In this document: piece after piece, positions 35,048-46,520 of the stretch | Layout of the letters: every line of letters starts with the position of its first letter | How positions within the stretch are numbered: the stretch's first letter is position 1 | Origin: Fragum whitleyi | Taxonomy: Eukaryota; Mollusca; Bivalvia; Cardiida; Cardiidae | Assembly: GCA_948146395.1 (NCBI GenBank) | Contig: OX411544.1 | Location: 33,500,457-33,564,456 of the forward strand | Direction of reading: 5' to 3' | DNA length: 64,000 nt | Position numbers and translations under genes: made by a program | Notes under the pieces: model-generated | Databases searched by the model: none | Seen by the model: only the letters and a program-made list of their open reading frames with translations | Told to the model about the DNA's origin: nothing

Positions 35048-35484
35048 CAGTTAGCTACTTCGTGAATTTGACATTCATCTCAATCAAAACCATTCTTAAT
35101 CGTTCTAACAGCGCTCCATTCATTTATTTCAAACACTCACTCAAACCATTCAAAAACGCTCAAACCCATTGAAAAATATAGAATCAACAACGTCATTCAA
35201 ATTAAATTTCGATAGAGACAAATTGCGTTTTCACAGACATAATTCAAATTGTTAGCGTCTAATAAGTTCTAGAAGAAATAGGAAGCTATCTATAGAACTT
35301 GTATGCATATTTTATTAAAGGGAGGTAATCAATATTGCTAATTTTGTTCATCTCGAACAAAATTAGCAATATTGAATTACCTTCCTTGAATTTCACTCAA
35401 AACCCGCTCCACTCACTCATTCAATACCATTCCACAATCATTCCAAAATCATTCATCTTGTCAATTTCACGATGTTCTTAACTG
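35048..35484. mobile_element. TA/CAGTTAAC MITE, complete copy
   Basis: 437 bp, flanked by TA. The central palindrome at 35321-35384 is close to perfect (GGGAGGTAATCAATATTGCT / AGCAATATTGAATTACCTTCC). It is very similar over its whole length to the copy at 32956. Confidence 0.85.
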
Positions 35485-37173
35485 TACCTAGGAAATAAAA
35501 AAAGTCTGTAGATACAACATTTTGGTTATCCATCAACAACTTGATTTTTCCACAACCCTCAGTCTCTTAAAGTCCGCTCATTCTGCTTTATTTATAAAAT
35601 TGACTGTGATTCTATGACGTCATATCATTTTGACTTGATGACGTCATCTTTTGATATTAAGCCCTGCAATACTTTGACTATGGTTGTAGAAAAAAATATT
35701 GCGCGACCCCTTTGCAATATTAAACTAGTTGACGACATTGCTTGGAGTCGGTCTGGCTTAAAGTATTCCTACTGTACATTTAGCTTGCTATGTGAAAAAA
35801 TCTTTTCGGTGTGTATTTTGGCTTCAACATTTAAGCAAAGAATTTTAAGATAAAGAATTTCATTTTCACTTTATTTTCTGCGACTGGATTACAAATGTAT
35901 TTAATCCTGGTTGATGTTGAATCGCATATGCTTATTTATGCCTGAATTTGGAAGAAGATACACCATAGATCGATCTGACACACAGACTGAAAACTCAAAA
36001 TATTTCTGGCCGTACAAATTGATCTTACAGTTTTGATCCCTAACCGTTTGGCCCAGTATAGTCTAAGCCCTAATAGTTCAATATTTTCAACATGAAGCCA
36101 AACTCAAAGACATCAAGATCAATATTATCTAGTACCCTGCTAGACACCGTACTCAATCTAATAAATTAGTTTTATAGGAGGCAAGCCTATAAGGTCGAGG
36201 TTTGTGCTCAAGTTACACGAAAAAGTATGCCTACGCAACTAATCTAAGCGGAATAATCATGTATTTACAAGGGAAATATGTCAAACAAAATTACTCCCCT
36301 TTATGATCTGTGCAGAAAAGAAGACTACACATACATTCGTAGCCATCATTACAAAAAAAAAACAACCCCAAGTCATTCCGAGATATGGTAAAAAAGAATA
36401 AATAAATAAATACAAAATATTAAATTTAAATACATACTCTTTATTAGGATTTGTATACAATATTATTTTGATAAGATTTCTTTGTATCATAGGGTAATTT
36501 ACGAGCACAAAAAGTATTCTCTGAATATTTTTAAGTTTTTTTTAGGAACCATAAAAACTATTAAAAAAGAACTAATTTATCGCGTTTTATGGAATTGATT
36601 TAGATCAAGCATACAAGATATCTATCTGTGAGCCTGAACTCGTTTACATTGGATCATAAAACAATTGCTGAATCACTTTCCAGACTCCTTGGCCTGCGTC
36701 ACAAAATATCCCCCAATTATTAAAACACCGTTTATTTCCGAAATATTTAGTCAAGGTATAAAACATACTTTTGAAGGAAGCCAAAATATTGAAATGTAAA
36801 CTTGCCAAATTACGTTACGGCCAGGCCAAGCCCTACCAGTTGAAAAATAACGCAGAATAACATCGATATAAAACAATTATCATCAATACAACGTGATTAT
36901 GCTGTTCTTTTCATACTTCCATGAAAACAAATCGTATTTCTGTTATCTGTTATATTTTATTATTTTCTTTTAGTCTTTTGTTAAAAAAAATTAAATCTAA
37001 GCATGAAAATAAGAAATGTACTCTAAGAAGCATCGATTCTCTGTTAAATCTTTCTTTTTTCTTACTTAAACTCGAATGTGAAAATTTGACTTATGATTGC
37101 AATCCACGTGTCGAAATAGCGAATTTTACCACCACTTCTTGTAAATTCAGGAAATAGACTAATCGGTTTTGTA
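35485..37173. other. No gene; MITE fragment
   Basis: A piece of the GGCAGGGCGG MITE lies at about 36760-36860 (GTAAACTTGCCAAATTACGT, then AAGCCCTACCAG). Otherwise nothing supportable. Confidence 0.4.
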
Positions 37174-37608
37174 CAGTTAACAATATCGAGAAATTGACGA
37201 GGTAAATGATTTTGGAATGATTTTGGAATAAAATTGAATGAGTTGTGAAGCGAGTTTTGAGTTAATTTAATGGGAGGTAATACAATATCGCAAATTTTAT
37301 ACCGTATGAACAAAATTAGCGATATTGATGACCTACCTTTAATAAAATATACATACAAGCTCTTTACATAGCTTCCTATTTCTTCAAGAACCTATTAGAC
37401 GCTAAGAATTTGAATTATGTCAGAGAAACCGCGATTTTTCTCTTTCACAATTTATTTTGAATGGCGTTGTTGATTCTATACTCTTCAATGGGTTTGAGCG
37501 TTTTTAATGGTTTGAGTGAGTGTTTAGAATGAGTGAATGGAGCGCTGAGTGAGCGGTTAAGAATGGTTATGATTGAGGTGAAAGTCAATTTCACACTGTT
37601 ATCAACTG
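37174..37608. mobile_element. TA/CAGTTAAC MITE, complete copy
   Basis: 435 bp, flanked by TA. The ends are CAGTTAACAATATCGAGAAA and TTTCACACTGTTATCAACTG. The left arm shows GAATGATTTTGGAATAAAAT; the central palindrome is at about 37270-37337. Confidence 0.85.
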
Positions 37609-37630
37609 TACATGTATTATATTTGATATG

Positions 37631-38248
37631 GTTTACAACATCGTGAAATCGACAATGTAAATGATTTTGGAATAAATTTGAAATGAAATTGAATGAGTGT
37701 GTTGAGCGAGTTTTGAGTGAAATCAAAAGGAGCTTTAACATTATAAAAAAATGGTCAAATTGAACGAAATCGGCGAAAATTTATGGCCTCAATTTAAAAA
37801 GATGTCCATTCTTTCCAAATGGTGAGTCACGAACTTATGAGGCGCTTTGAAACAAAAACCGGTCAAACAAGAGATTTTGTTTAACATTTATGCCTTCGAT
37901 AAAAGCAGGTTAATGGCCTATTCTATGTCAATCAACAATCGGCAATAATTAAAAAAATATGATGAGACCTATCCACCTACGAAGTTCCATGATTCTAGCT
38001 TGCATACTTTTTGAGATATGTTCCGGACAAAAATGGTCTACGAACGGACGGACGGACGGACTGACCGACCGACAATAGCAAAGCAATATAGCCACTCTTC
38101 TTCGAATAATAATCGTAATCGTAAATCGTAATAATCGTGGGAAAAATGATAAACTTCAATGAATTGTGATCGTTTCGAACAATTTCTTGAATCCATTTAG
38201 AATGGTTTTGATCAAGTCGATTGTCCAATTCACTGTTACTCCCTGTAT
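37631..38248. mobile_element. Divergent or interrupted CAGTTAAC MITE
   Basis: The left arm (ACAACATCGTGAAATCGACA, then GAATGAGTGTGTTGAGCGAG) and a right end (CATTTAGAATGGTTTTGATC ... CTGTTACTCCCTGTA) are recognisable. The middle is not family sequence and includes a (GGAC)n-type run near 38044. Confidence 0.45.
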
Positions 38249-39068
38249 AGGTATATATTGTGCGGCGAGTCATGAAATCTATATTCTAATATAGAATCCC
38301 GAGCTCAGTTTCGAAAATACGCCTATAGTTGTCTTAACTGGTTCGTCTGGATGAAAACAAAAATTTCATCACCCCGATCGGGACTGGAGATACGAGGTTT
38401 TGGCCGCCGTAGACGTTTTGCTCTGTCACTGTTGATATCGGTTTATATCTGTGTTGATAAACAACATAGACAAGAATCAGACGATGAACCTTGATCGAGA
38501 TTTTTGAACCTTCATGTCGGTATTTTTTTATGGACAGTGAGTACCACATGATGCACACTTTGACGCTCCTGAAGAATTTAACTTTGCAACACATTGTGGA
38601 AAATGAAAAAAAAAAAAATCCTCATTAACTTCAATGTTTTCATTCAAAGACAGACAAAGTTGTTTTTGATTTCTTCAACTCAAATTTTCGTCTTTATTTA
38701 TTTTTTTATTTATTATTATTTTTTTAGGGGGGGGGGTATTTTTTTTCGTATTACCAGACCAGTCTTTGGTTGGGTTTTTTGGCCAAGGGTTAGAATAACT
38801 CACTCTCAGCAACAACACATGCCCTCTTTCTAACGAACCGGCTCAACTGATCAAAAACAACAGGTAAAATGTAATTATACAGAATAAATGACATGAGCTG
38901 CAGGTCATTTTGAATTAAAAAGTAATTTGCTTCTATAAATTGACCACCGTAGGTGTTGAATCTTGATGTATCATTTGTTGAACATCAAAATCGACTCTAT
39001 GATTGTTATTGATGTTTCATTTGATAACAGGCTACCGTGACATTTTCTCATTTTCTAGTTCCTTCATA

Positions 39069-39280
39069 CAGTTAACACTATCGTAAAATTGACAAGATGA
39101 ATGATTGTGGAATGATTTTGGAATGAAATTGAATGAGTATATGGAACGAGTTTTGAGTGAATTTAATGGGAGGTTATCCAATATCGCAAATTTTGTTCAG
39201 GATGATGTTAAATATGCATTCAAGTTTGGTAAATAGCTTTCTTTTTCTTCAAGTACCTATCAGACGCTTAAACTATTTGA
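39069..39280. mobile_element. Partial TA/CAGTTAAC MITE
   Basis: It starts TA|CAGTTAACACTATCGTAAAA and runs to just past the first half of the central palindrome (GGGAGGTTATCCAATATCGC); the rest of the right side is missing. Confidence 0.65.
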
Positions 39281-39297
39281 GAAAAGACAGTGTTTTT

Positions 39298-39448
39298 AAG
39301 GTAGCAGATCCGTAATAGTTCCGCAATGTTTCGGAAGTAATGAACTTAAACAGTGTTAACCGAGATTTTCATTAGGAAACCTCAGATAACATTGTGAAAG
39401 ATCATGTGTTCCGAAATATTGCAGAACTATTTCGAATCCACAATCTTA
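39298..39448. repeat. AAGGTAG foldback, copy 1
   Basis: Arms AAGGTAGCAGATCCGTAATA and its approximate complement ending AATCTTA enclose CCGAGATTTTCATTAGGAAA. A better-preserved copy is at 52288-52450. Confidence 0.6.
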
Positions 39449-39596
39449 ACTATAGATTTACTTACCAAGAAGAGGCCCGCATAACTGGCATCAATGCATC
39501 GTTGTTGGCTGGAAAAAATGTCTAATAAAGCTGTAGATGCGACAGTTTGATCATCGACTAACCACATATCAAGCTCAAAGATTGTACAGTTAAATA

Positions 39597-40032
39597 CATC
39601 GTGAAATTGACACTCATTCCGATCAAAATCATTCTAATTCATTCACTCAGCGCTCCATTCATTCATTCCAAACAATCACTCAAATCGATCATAAACTCAA
39701 AACTCCAAAATCATTAGAACACATCTAAAAATCGTTCAAGACTTTCGTAAATAAATTCAAGTCGAACTATTTATTCTACGAGTCTATTATCTGGTGTGGA
39801 CTTTCATGTGTCTGATTGGTCCACGAAGACGTACAAAGAGAGAAAAAACGTATATTTTATTAAAGGGAGGTAATTAATATCGCCAATTTTTTTCATCTTG
39901 AGCAAAATATGTAGGCCTAATTTGGATAGCCTCTCTATAAGCTCACTCAAAACTCACTCCACACATCCATACAATTTCATTCCGAAATTATCCCAAAAGC
40001 ATTCACCTTGTCAATTTCACGATGTTCTTAAG
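39597..40032. mobile_element. TA/CAGTTAAC MITE
   Basis: The left end is TA|CAGTTAAATACATCGTGAAA. The right arm reaches TTTCACGATGTTCTTA, then the terminal ACTG-TA is lost. The central palindrome at about 39865-39930 is degraded. Confidence 0.75.
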
Positions 40033-40375
40033 ATGGTTTCTTTTTCGTATCTTGGCATTAGAGTGCCAAGTAAATGACCTTGTGAACTTTATGTTAAAGT
40101 AATGGTTGATAGACAGCTAGTTTCTGATCAAAATTTGCTAATCGGTATTTAATACAATATACTTGATATTTTCGTCTCACAAAGTTCTTTGCATCATAAT
40201 CAAAGAAAGAATTGACTGCCAAGATGGATAAGTGGCGCACACGCTTGACTTATAATCGAACTGTTTTAGGTTGGAGGTTTGTATGTATTATATATATACA
40301 AGCCACGAACATTTGATTCTACGTAATTCTTGAATAATTTCGCAGCGTTTTTGAGTGATTGGAGTGAGTGTTATA

Positions 40376-40691
40376 TATATAATACGTACTTTGTGTTTTG
40401 TATAGAAAAAATATCTAACGAGGTTGGGAGAATTGATCATTGTCGAGGCTCTGCCGAGACAATTATCAATTCTCACAACCGAGTTAGATATTTTTTTCAT
40501 ACAATATACTAAGTACGTATTATATTTATCCTATAACCTCTTTTTGTCTTGTTTTCGTCGATGTTTTTAACTGAAATGCAAGTTTCTAAAAATAATTGCA
40601 TTATATCATTGTTCTAAAAATAACTATGTGATATCATAAAAAATATCATTCGGGATGTTATCACACGGATATTTGTATAGTTATAAGATGA
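40376..40691 (+). repeat. Foldback-headed repeat, copy 1
   Basis: A 150-bp palindrome (AATACGTACTTTGTGTTTTG ... CTAAGTACGTATTATA) has GAGGCTCTGCCGAG at its apex. About 160 bp shared with 45901-46218 follows, ending GTATAGTTATAAGATGAAA. It sits about 450 bp upstream of gene A's start codon. Confidence 0.75.
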
Positions 40692-41032
40692 AAATGAAAG
40701 ATTTGAGCGCTGAGCGATGATTTTGAATGGTTATGATCGGAATGATTGTCAATTTCACAATATTATTAAGCGTCCCTCCAGGAAGGCTCCTCAAATTGAA
40801 GAATAATATACAAGGACTGACTTTCAGAATCCGAGTTATTTTGCAACAATTAATGATTTCATCGACCGAGCTATCATAGTCCGGTGTCAAGGGGTAATAT
40901 GCAAAATATCGAGTAAAATGAGTACAATACCTACTAGCTTAAAGCTATTGACATGTTTGGAAAATTTGAGGTTCAAAATATTCAAATGATTACGATCAAG
41001 ATTTCCACCTGACTTACGTAGCAAAATGTAGC

Positions 41033-41039
41033 TTTAAAA
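41033..41039 (+). promoter_or_regulatory. TATA-like box of gene A
   Basis: GCTTTAAAAGG lies about 100 nt upstream of the ATG at 41138. It is a weaker TATA match than the one before gene B. A start near 41065 would give a leader of about 70 nt. Confidence 0.3.
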
Positions 41040-41137
41040 GGACGAGGCAAGCTGAAAGAATCGTAAACAAGGAACGATTCTTTAAGGAATAAGAGTTTCG
41101 GTTCGACAACTGTTTGGCGTGAACGAAATACAGAAAG

Positions 41138-44100
41138 ATGAAGACAGGCATCGTTTTGACAATTTTCGCTCTTCTATTGGTGTTTACATTAACAACCGCT
41201 GCACCAGGAGGTTTGTTATTATTTTCATTATTATTATCATTGTTTATATATATATGCCATATCTATATTGTTAAAGAAAAAGATGTTTCATCAATTAATC
41301 TCCTTTTGAGGAAATAAAGTGAATGAATATTATTATTATTTTTATTATTATTATTCTTATATACAGCATCATTTATTATCAATGTAATATTATCGTCAAT
41401 CATATCAAACTCGATTGTAGCTAGATCAAATAAGTAAACTGATTTTATGGACTAATGTTTATTTACAAGAGATCTGGGCCCGAGGTTATAAAACTTTTCT
41501 CAGGTTCAACTGAGAATTTTCTCGAATGTTAAATTTAAATAAATATTTGAAAATAAAAGATACTATTAGTAAGTTGTTATATATAACAACTTATTAATAT
41601 TATCTTTTATGTTAGAACATTTAAATGAGTATTAAAACAGAATTACGGCTTTAATATCGAATTGAAATTTGAGAAAATTTTGAATAGAGAATGAGAAAAG
41701 TTTTAAAACCTCGGGCCCAGAAGTTATGGAAAAATAAGATAAACATGAACGGTTACAATTAGTTATATCGTGAAATTGTCATCCATCTCAATCAAATCCT
41801 TTCTCAGCACATTATCCAAGATGCTGCGAAATCATAAAAAAAGGATAAAATCAATAACTGTACACTTAAACGAACTCCTAAACGGCCACCTTACATTTGC
41901 CACTTTTTAATATATCTAAAGTCATAAAATGAACTATCTTTTATTTCCATATGAAAGGCCGTTCAATTTGGCGTATTCTAAAAGAAAAGTGGATTCGAAG
42001 TTTTGTCCTTGTTGTCTGTGGCAAGCGATCAAGCACAAGACATTCCATCAAAAAAGTCACAAAAGTTGCACATTTTCGATTAATTTCAAATTTTCGGTTC
42101 AAGAAATACTCGGCAATAAATCCTGTAAGTGACAATCTTCCATGGCTTTTGCGTGTCAGATATCGAATCGTTGACAAAAATAACACTGTGGCTCTTTTGT
42201 TTCTCACACAAGGATAAAATGCTAAAATTATCCCACCCACTAATGTTAATTTTGAAATCAGGGGTACCCTTGAATTCCCGTCAAATTTGCTGCTTTCCTC
42301 ACATTTTTTCAAGGCAGATGAAGATTCCTCCTAAACGTTTTTTCTTATAAAATTCGACTACTTAACATTTAAGATATCAAAGAAAGCATTACTTTTTCAG
42401 CAAAAACCAAGTGGCCGTTTAGAAGATCGTTTCAGTGTATTGAAAAATGATTATAAATGTAGCTAGAAAATAAACTGGATTTCACTTACATAATTGGAAA
42501 TATTAAGGTCTGATCAGTTCTTTAAATTAAGGAAGCTATTTATAGAACTTGCTAGGATATTTTATTAAAGGGAGGTAGTAAATATTGCTAGTTTTAATAA
42601 ACCTGATCCAAAATTAGCTATATATTGGATTACATCCCTTTAAATTCACTCAAATTCACCCATTCTACTCATTCAATTTCATTTCAAAATGATTCACTTT
42701 GTCAATTTCACGATTTTTTTAACTGTAATCTAGTATCGTAAATTTTGTTCAGAATGACAAAAGACACGAAAACCTCGTAACTTTATAAAATGTTAATGAA
42801 ATTACGAGAAATCGACTGCCACCAACGTTTTGAGCCTGTGCTTCAGATTTCCAAAGATTTCAAATATTCGCAAAGCAAAGACTCTGACCAGACTGTGCAT
42901 CCGCACAGTCTAACCAGAGTCTTTACTTTGCATTTAGTAGATAGATAAGGTCTCAAAGCATTTGTACTTCATCAGGTAACTTTATATTTACAGTATGTGG
43001 CTGTCCACGCTGCTCAATGTTTTCACCTAACGCACTTTTCAAATTGTTTGAAATGTCACGCACAGGCTCTATTTTCTCGTCATTTTAACTCAGATCCAGC
43101 CGAATTTGGTAGATTTGAAGCAGTCTAACTCATTTTTCGCACGCTTATCTATTAACGTGTGGACGATGTATACTAATTTCCGACTGCGCGTCTGTGCAGG
43201 ATGGTGTTACACTTAAGAACAAATGATCGTGGAATTGACAAAATGAATGATTTGTGAATGATTTTGGAATGAAATTGAACGAGTGTGTGGAGTGACTTTT
43301 GAGTGAAATCAAATGGAGGTAATCCAATGCAGCTAATTTTGTTCAACATGAACATAATAAGCAATATGTATTACCTCCCCTGGCAAAAAAGTATACGTCT
43401 TTTTCTGGTTGTGTGTCTTCGTTGACCATTCATACACTTTAAAATTCAAACCAGCAAATACAATCGCAGAATAATTTGATCAATTTGAAATAAATGTTGA
43501 TCGTCGTGAACCATTTCGAATTGTTTTCTTATGATTTGGGAGCGTTTGATCGATTTTGTGTGAGTATTTAGCATGAATGAATGGAGCGCTGAGTGAATGA
43601 TTTCAAGTAATTTCGAATGGAATTTTTGTCAATCCCAGAATTTTTTTACCTGTAGTCTGTCAAAGTTTTGTTTTCAGCAGAAAAAAGTGGCAAAAAGCAC
43701 GAGAACGGATATAAAGATAGAATAGTTTACATGAACAAATCTTTTGAATGATCTAGAATTGATTTTGGAATGAAACTGAATTAGTGTGATTAGCGAAATT
43801 TAAATGATTTTCAAAGGAGGAAAATTATAATCGACAATTTAGTCCCATTGGACGATATTTTTTCCCTTCTTTTATATATACATACTTTTCCGAATATTAA
43901 AATATTTGATCGATTGGATTGATGTGTTGATCGTTTGGAACGACATCAAAGTGCCAACTGAACATTTTGGAGCATTTCAGAATACAGTAAACGACAGCAT
44001 GAAATTGACAAGGTAGATGATTTTGGAATGATTTGGGAATAAAATTGAATGAGTGTGTGGAGTGAGTTTTGAGTGAATTTAATGGGAGGTAATCCTATAT

Positions 44101-44702
44101 CGAAAATTTTGTTCAGGATGAACAAAATTAGCGATATTGATTACCTCCATTTAATAAAACACACACACACACAAATTCTATATATAGCTGTCTATTTCTT
44201 CAAGAACCTGTGAGACGCTAGGAATTTGAATTATGTAAGAGAAATCGCGATCTTTCTCTATCAAAATTTATTTTGAATGACGTTGTTGATTCTATATTTT
44301 TCAATTGGTTTGATCGGTTTTGAATGGTTTGAGTGAATGTTTGGAATGAGTGAATGGAGCGCTAAGGGAGCGGTTTAGAATGGTTTTGATTAAGGTGAAT
44401 GTCGATTTCGCGATGTTATTAACTGAAGTTTGAATGATTGCTCGGACAAAATGAATCGAATGCTGAGCGCGTGTGATTTTAAATCGTTTTGATCGCGATA
44501 ATTGTCAATTTCACAATGTGATTAGCTGTATTTAAGTTCACTTTTCTCATTTTTTTCAGACACGTGCAGCGACTACATCGGTCGCCCCATACCGGACGGC
44601 GAGTACGGATATTTCCAGGACTTATTCAGGCTGAAGCGCTGTTTGTGTGTAGAGGGTACGCTTCAAGGATGCTTCATGCTGCCGCCTATTGGACGAAAAT
44701 AG
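41138..44702 (+). CDS. Gene A: small secreted 4-cysteine peptide
   Basis: Join of 41138-41210 and 44560-44702, 71 residues. Exon 1 (73 nt, A at -3) encodes MKTGIVLTIFALLLVFTLTT then AAPG, a clear signal peptide, and ends in phase 1 at G|GTTTGT. Exon 2 follows TTTTTTTCAG and continues D-TCSDYIGRPIPDGEYGYF, then LKRCLCVEG and QGC, ending LPPIGRK-stop. Cysteines are at 27, 52, 54 and 62. The final Gly-Arg-Lys could be trimmed to a C-terminal amide, and LKR at 49-51 is a possible dibasic cut site. ATTAAA is at 44746-44751, 44 nt after the stop. Exon 2 is clearly richer in G+C than its surroundings. The 3.35-kb intron is filled with transposons. I do not recognise a named family. The CxC spacing and G-x-Y/F pattern recall half of a von Willebrand C domain; that is inference. 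An extracellular peptide of unknown target. Confidence 0.8.
41476..41718. mobile_element. GGGCCCGAGG palindromic element
   Basis: The ends GGGCCCGAGGTTATAAAACT and (complement) GGGCCCGAGGTTTTAAAACT enclose a 243-bp near-palindrome. Its centre pairs AAGTTGTTATATATAACAACTT. It lies in the gene A intron, 270 bp past the donor. Confidence 0.7.
41756..42725. mobile_element. TA/CAGTTAAC MITE with nested insertion
   Basis: The left part (TA|CAATTAGTTATATCGTGAAA) and right part (central palindrome at 42569-42640, end TTTCACGATTTTTTTAACTG before TA) are separated by another element at 41881-42419. In the gene A intron. Confidence 0.75.
41881..42419. mobile_element. TA-inserted element with AACGGCCAC ends
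   Basis: A 539-bp element with ends AACGGCCACCTT and (complement) AACGGCCACTTG and a TA on each side, inserted into an older MITE. Open frames exist on both strands (41941-42312 minus; 41951-42217 plus) but none shows transposase motifs; I regard it as non-autonomous. TA targets suit Tc1/mariner-type mobilisation. Confidence 0.65.
43210..43652. mobile_element. TA/CAGTTAAC MITE, diverged copy
   Basis: 443 bp between TA dinucleotides. The left end is worn (CACTTAAGAACAAATGATCG). The central palindrome is at about 43313-43379 (GGAGGTAATCCAATGCAGCT and partner). Gene A intron. A further fragment follows at 43735-43870. Confidence 0.7.
43985..44425. mobile_element. TA/CAGTTAAC MITE, complete copy
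   Basis: 441 bp. The central palindrome at 44084-44150 is nearly perfect (GGGAGGTAATCCTATATCGA / GATATTGATTACCTCC). A loose right-end fragment of the same family continues at 44430-44530. This puts family sequence within 30 nt of the exon 2 acceptor of gene A. Confidence 0.8.
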
Positions 44703-44745
44703 TGACAAACATGTGAAGACTACAATTATATAACATAATCCGGGT

Positions 44746-44751
44746 ATTAAA
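44746..44751 (+). promoter_or_regulatory. Poly(A) signal of gene A
   Basis: ATTAAA, the commonest variant of AATAAA, lies 44 nt after the stop codon of gene A. Confidence 0.5.
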
Positions 44752-44932
44752 GACAATGGATCGTTTTATTGCGTTTAACTATAACTAAAAATAAATTGAG
44801 ATATTACAATTTGCTTAAATTTTGATGATGGTCTACGAAATAACATTATTTTACCCTTTGAATTTACTCTTTAAAGATAGAAGTATTTTGAAATATCAGA
44901 AATAAGTATGGTGAATAATTGTAACTCGTCAC

Positions 44933-45182
44933 GTGAAAAGGGTACATCTGGGAATTTTGTCAAATAAATACTTGAAAAAAGAGATTTGATCCAGCATAGA
45001 TCAAGCGAAAGTCGCATTTCAAAAATTCTTTCACGGGAAGGTAGATTAATCATTCTAGATTCAGATAATAAGCAAAGTGCGAAAAGTTTCGACCCTAGTC
45101 AGTCTGCGCAATCCGCGCAGTATGACTAGGGTCGACACTTTACGCACTACCCAGATGGCCCCGTTTCGCGCGACGGGTCACA
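44933..45182. mobile_element. MITE with TGACCCGTC ends, copy 2
   Basis: The left end is eroded (ACTCGTCACGTGAAAAGGGT) and the right end is CGTTTCGCGCGACGGGTCA. The inner stem pairs GACCCTAGTCAGTCTGCGCA with the complementary CCGCGCAGTATGACTAGGGTC. It starts about 180 bp past gene A's poly(A) signal. Confidence 0.75.
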
Positions 45183-45900
45183 TTAATAAAAAACAACAAA
45201 TAAATAGAGTCTTTTATTATTTTAACAAGTTTTCTATTCTTCCTTTGATGTCATTGAACTATGTTTTACTTATCAACACGCATCTACCTAATTTCGCGGT
45301 ACCTTTTCTGTAAATGTAACGCAATTACACATGAAAGTCAATATATTATATACATAAAGCTTTTGTTGAATTGTTTATCAAAAAATACAATAACATAAAA
45401 AAATTCATGGATAACATTATAATATTTGTTCTCGTATTTCATCGTTCTTATATAATAAACACAAAATATGGGAGAGGATATATTTGAGATAACTAAAGTG
45501 CATCAACTCAGCACATTTTTCAGCTGTAGAAACAATGTTAGGCCCCCAATCTTCAACATCATCAAATGATATGAATTATATGAATTAATTTGTTAATAAT
45601 ATGACCTACGTAGTGGTAGGAGATAAACTCGTTGAATAAATTGATATTTTTGAATATTTTTCGTTAATATGTTTCGAGGAATAACTTGAATCGATAAATG
45701 GTGAAATTTCCTCAATTAACACAAAAAATCGGGTCATATTATAAATAGAATATAAATTTGTACTCATAAAATACGTAATTTCTTAAAAGTCTCGTTTTCT
45801 ATCCGTTTCCGATGACTCGTTTCATAATTTCGGTATTCAATGACTACTCATTCAATATGCCCTGTATGTGGCATTTGGCGTCATGTAACGCTCGTGAGAT
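45183..45900. other. No gene recognised
   Basis: Strongly AT-rich, without supported frame or repeat. Confidence 0.4.
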
Positions 45901-46218
45901 ATATATAATACATACTTAGTGTTTTGTATGAGATAAAATATCTAACGAGGTTGGGAGAATCGATCATTGTGGAGGCTCTGCCGAGACAATTATCAATTCT
46001 CACAACCAAGTTAGATATTTTTTTTCATACAATACACTAAGTATGTGTTATATTTATCTTGTAACCTCTATTTGTCTTGTTTTCGTAGATGTTTCTAACA
46101 GAAATGCAAGTTTCTAAAAGTAACCACATTATATCATTGTTCTAAAAATAACTATGTGATATCATAAAAAATATCATACGGGATGTAATCACACGGATAT
46201 TTGTATAGTTATAAGATG
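45901..46218 (+). repeat. Foldback-headed repeat, copy 2
   Basis: The same arrangement as 40376-40691: a palindrome with apex GGAGGCTCTGCCGAG, then about 160 bp of shared sequence ending GTATAGTTATAAGATGAAA. The two copies differ at scattered bases only. Confidence 0.75.
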
Positions 46219-46403
46219 AAACCTTATCATTCGATTGCTGTGCCTTTATTCCCACTGTCCTTTACGTTGGGACGTCTTAAAACTCGTAATAACACTTTTT
46301 TAAATCTGTCGTTACAAAACCCATAGATTGTTTATTTGAAATCAATATATAGATATAAATTTGAAATGCCACCTTTGCGCGACGTGTCACATTTGCCTTT
46401 TTA

Positions 46404-46520
46404 GAAATCGGTGCAATCTGTTTTCAAATTATAGCCCACTTTGCACTCTCAGTTGCGTGCAAATCGGGGTATAATTTACGAATAAATTGCACCGTTCTGT
46501 TTTGTTGTTTAACGCAGGGA
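46404..46520. repeat. Foldback element, TATACCCCGC family
   Basis: The complement of the right end reads CTGCGTTAAACAACAAAACA, then GAACGGTGCAA. The inner stem pairs AATTATAGCCCACTTTGCAC with GTGCAAATCGGGGTATAATT. Relative of 3098-3224. Confidence 0.55.

Noticed and set aside
40205..40275. Plus-strand GATGGATAAGTGGCGCACAC as a tRNA-like head
   Set aside because: The B box is too degraded to be sure; only weak resemblance.
41941..42312. 123-codon minus frame and overlapping plus frames
   Set aside because: They lie inside a TA-flanked non-autonomous element, overlap each other on both strands and show no transposase motif.
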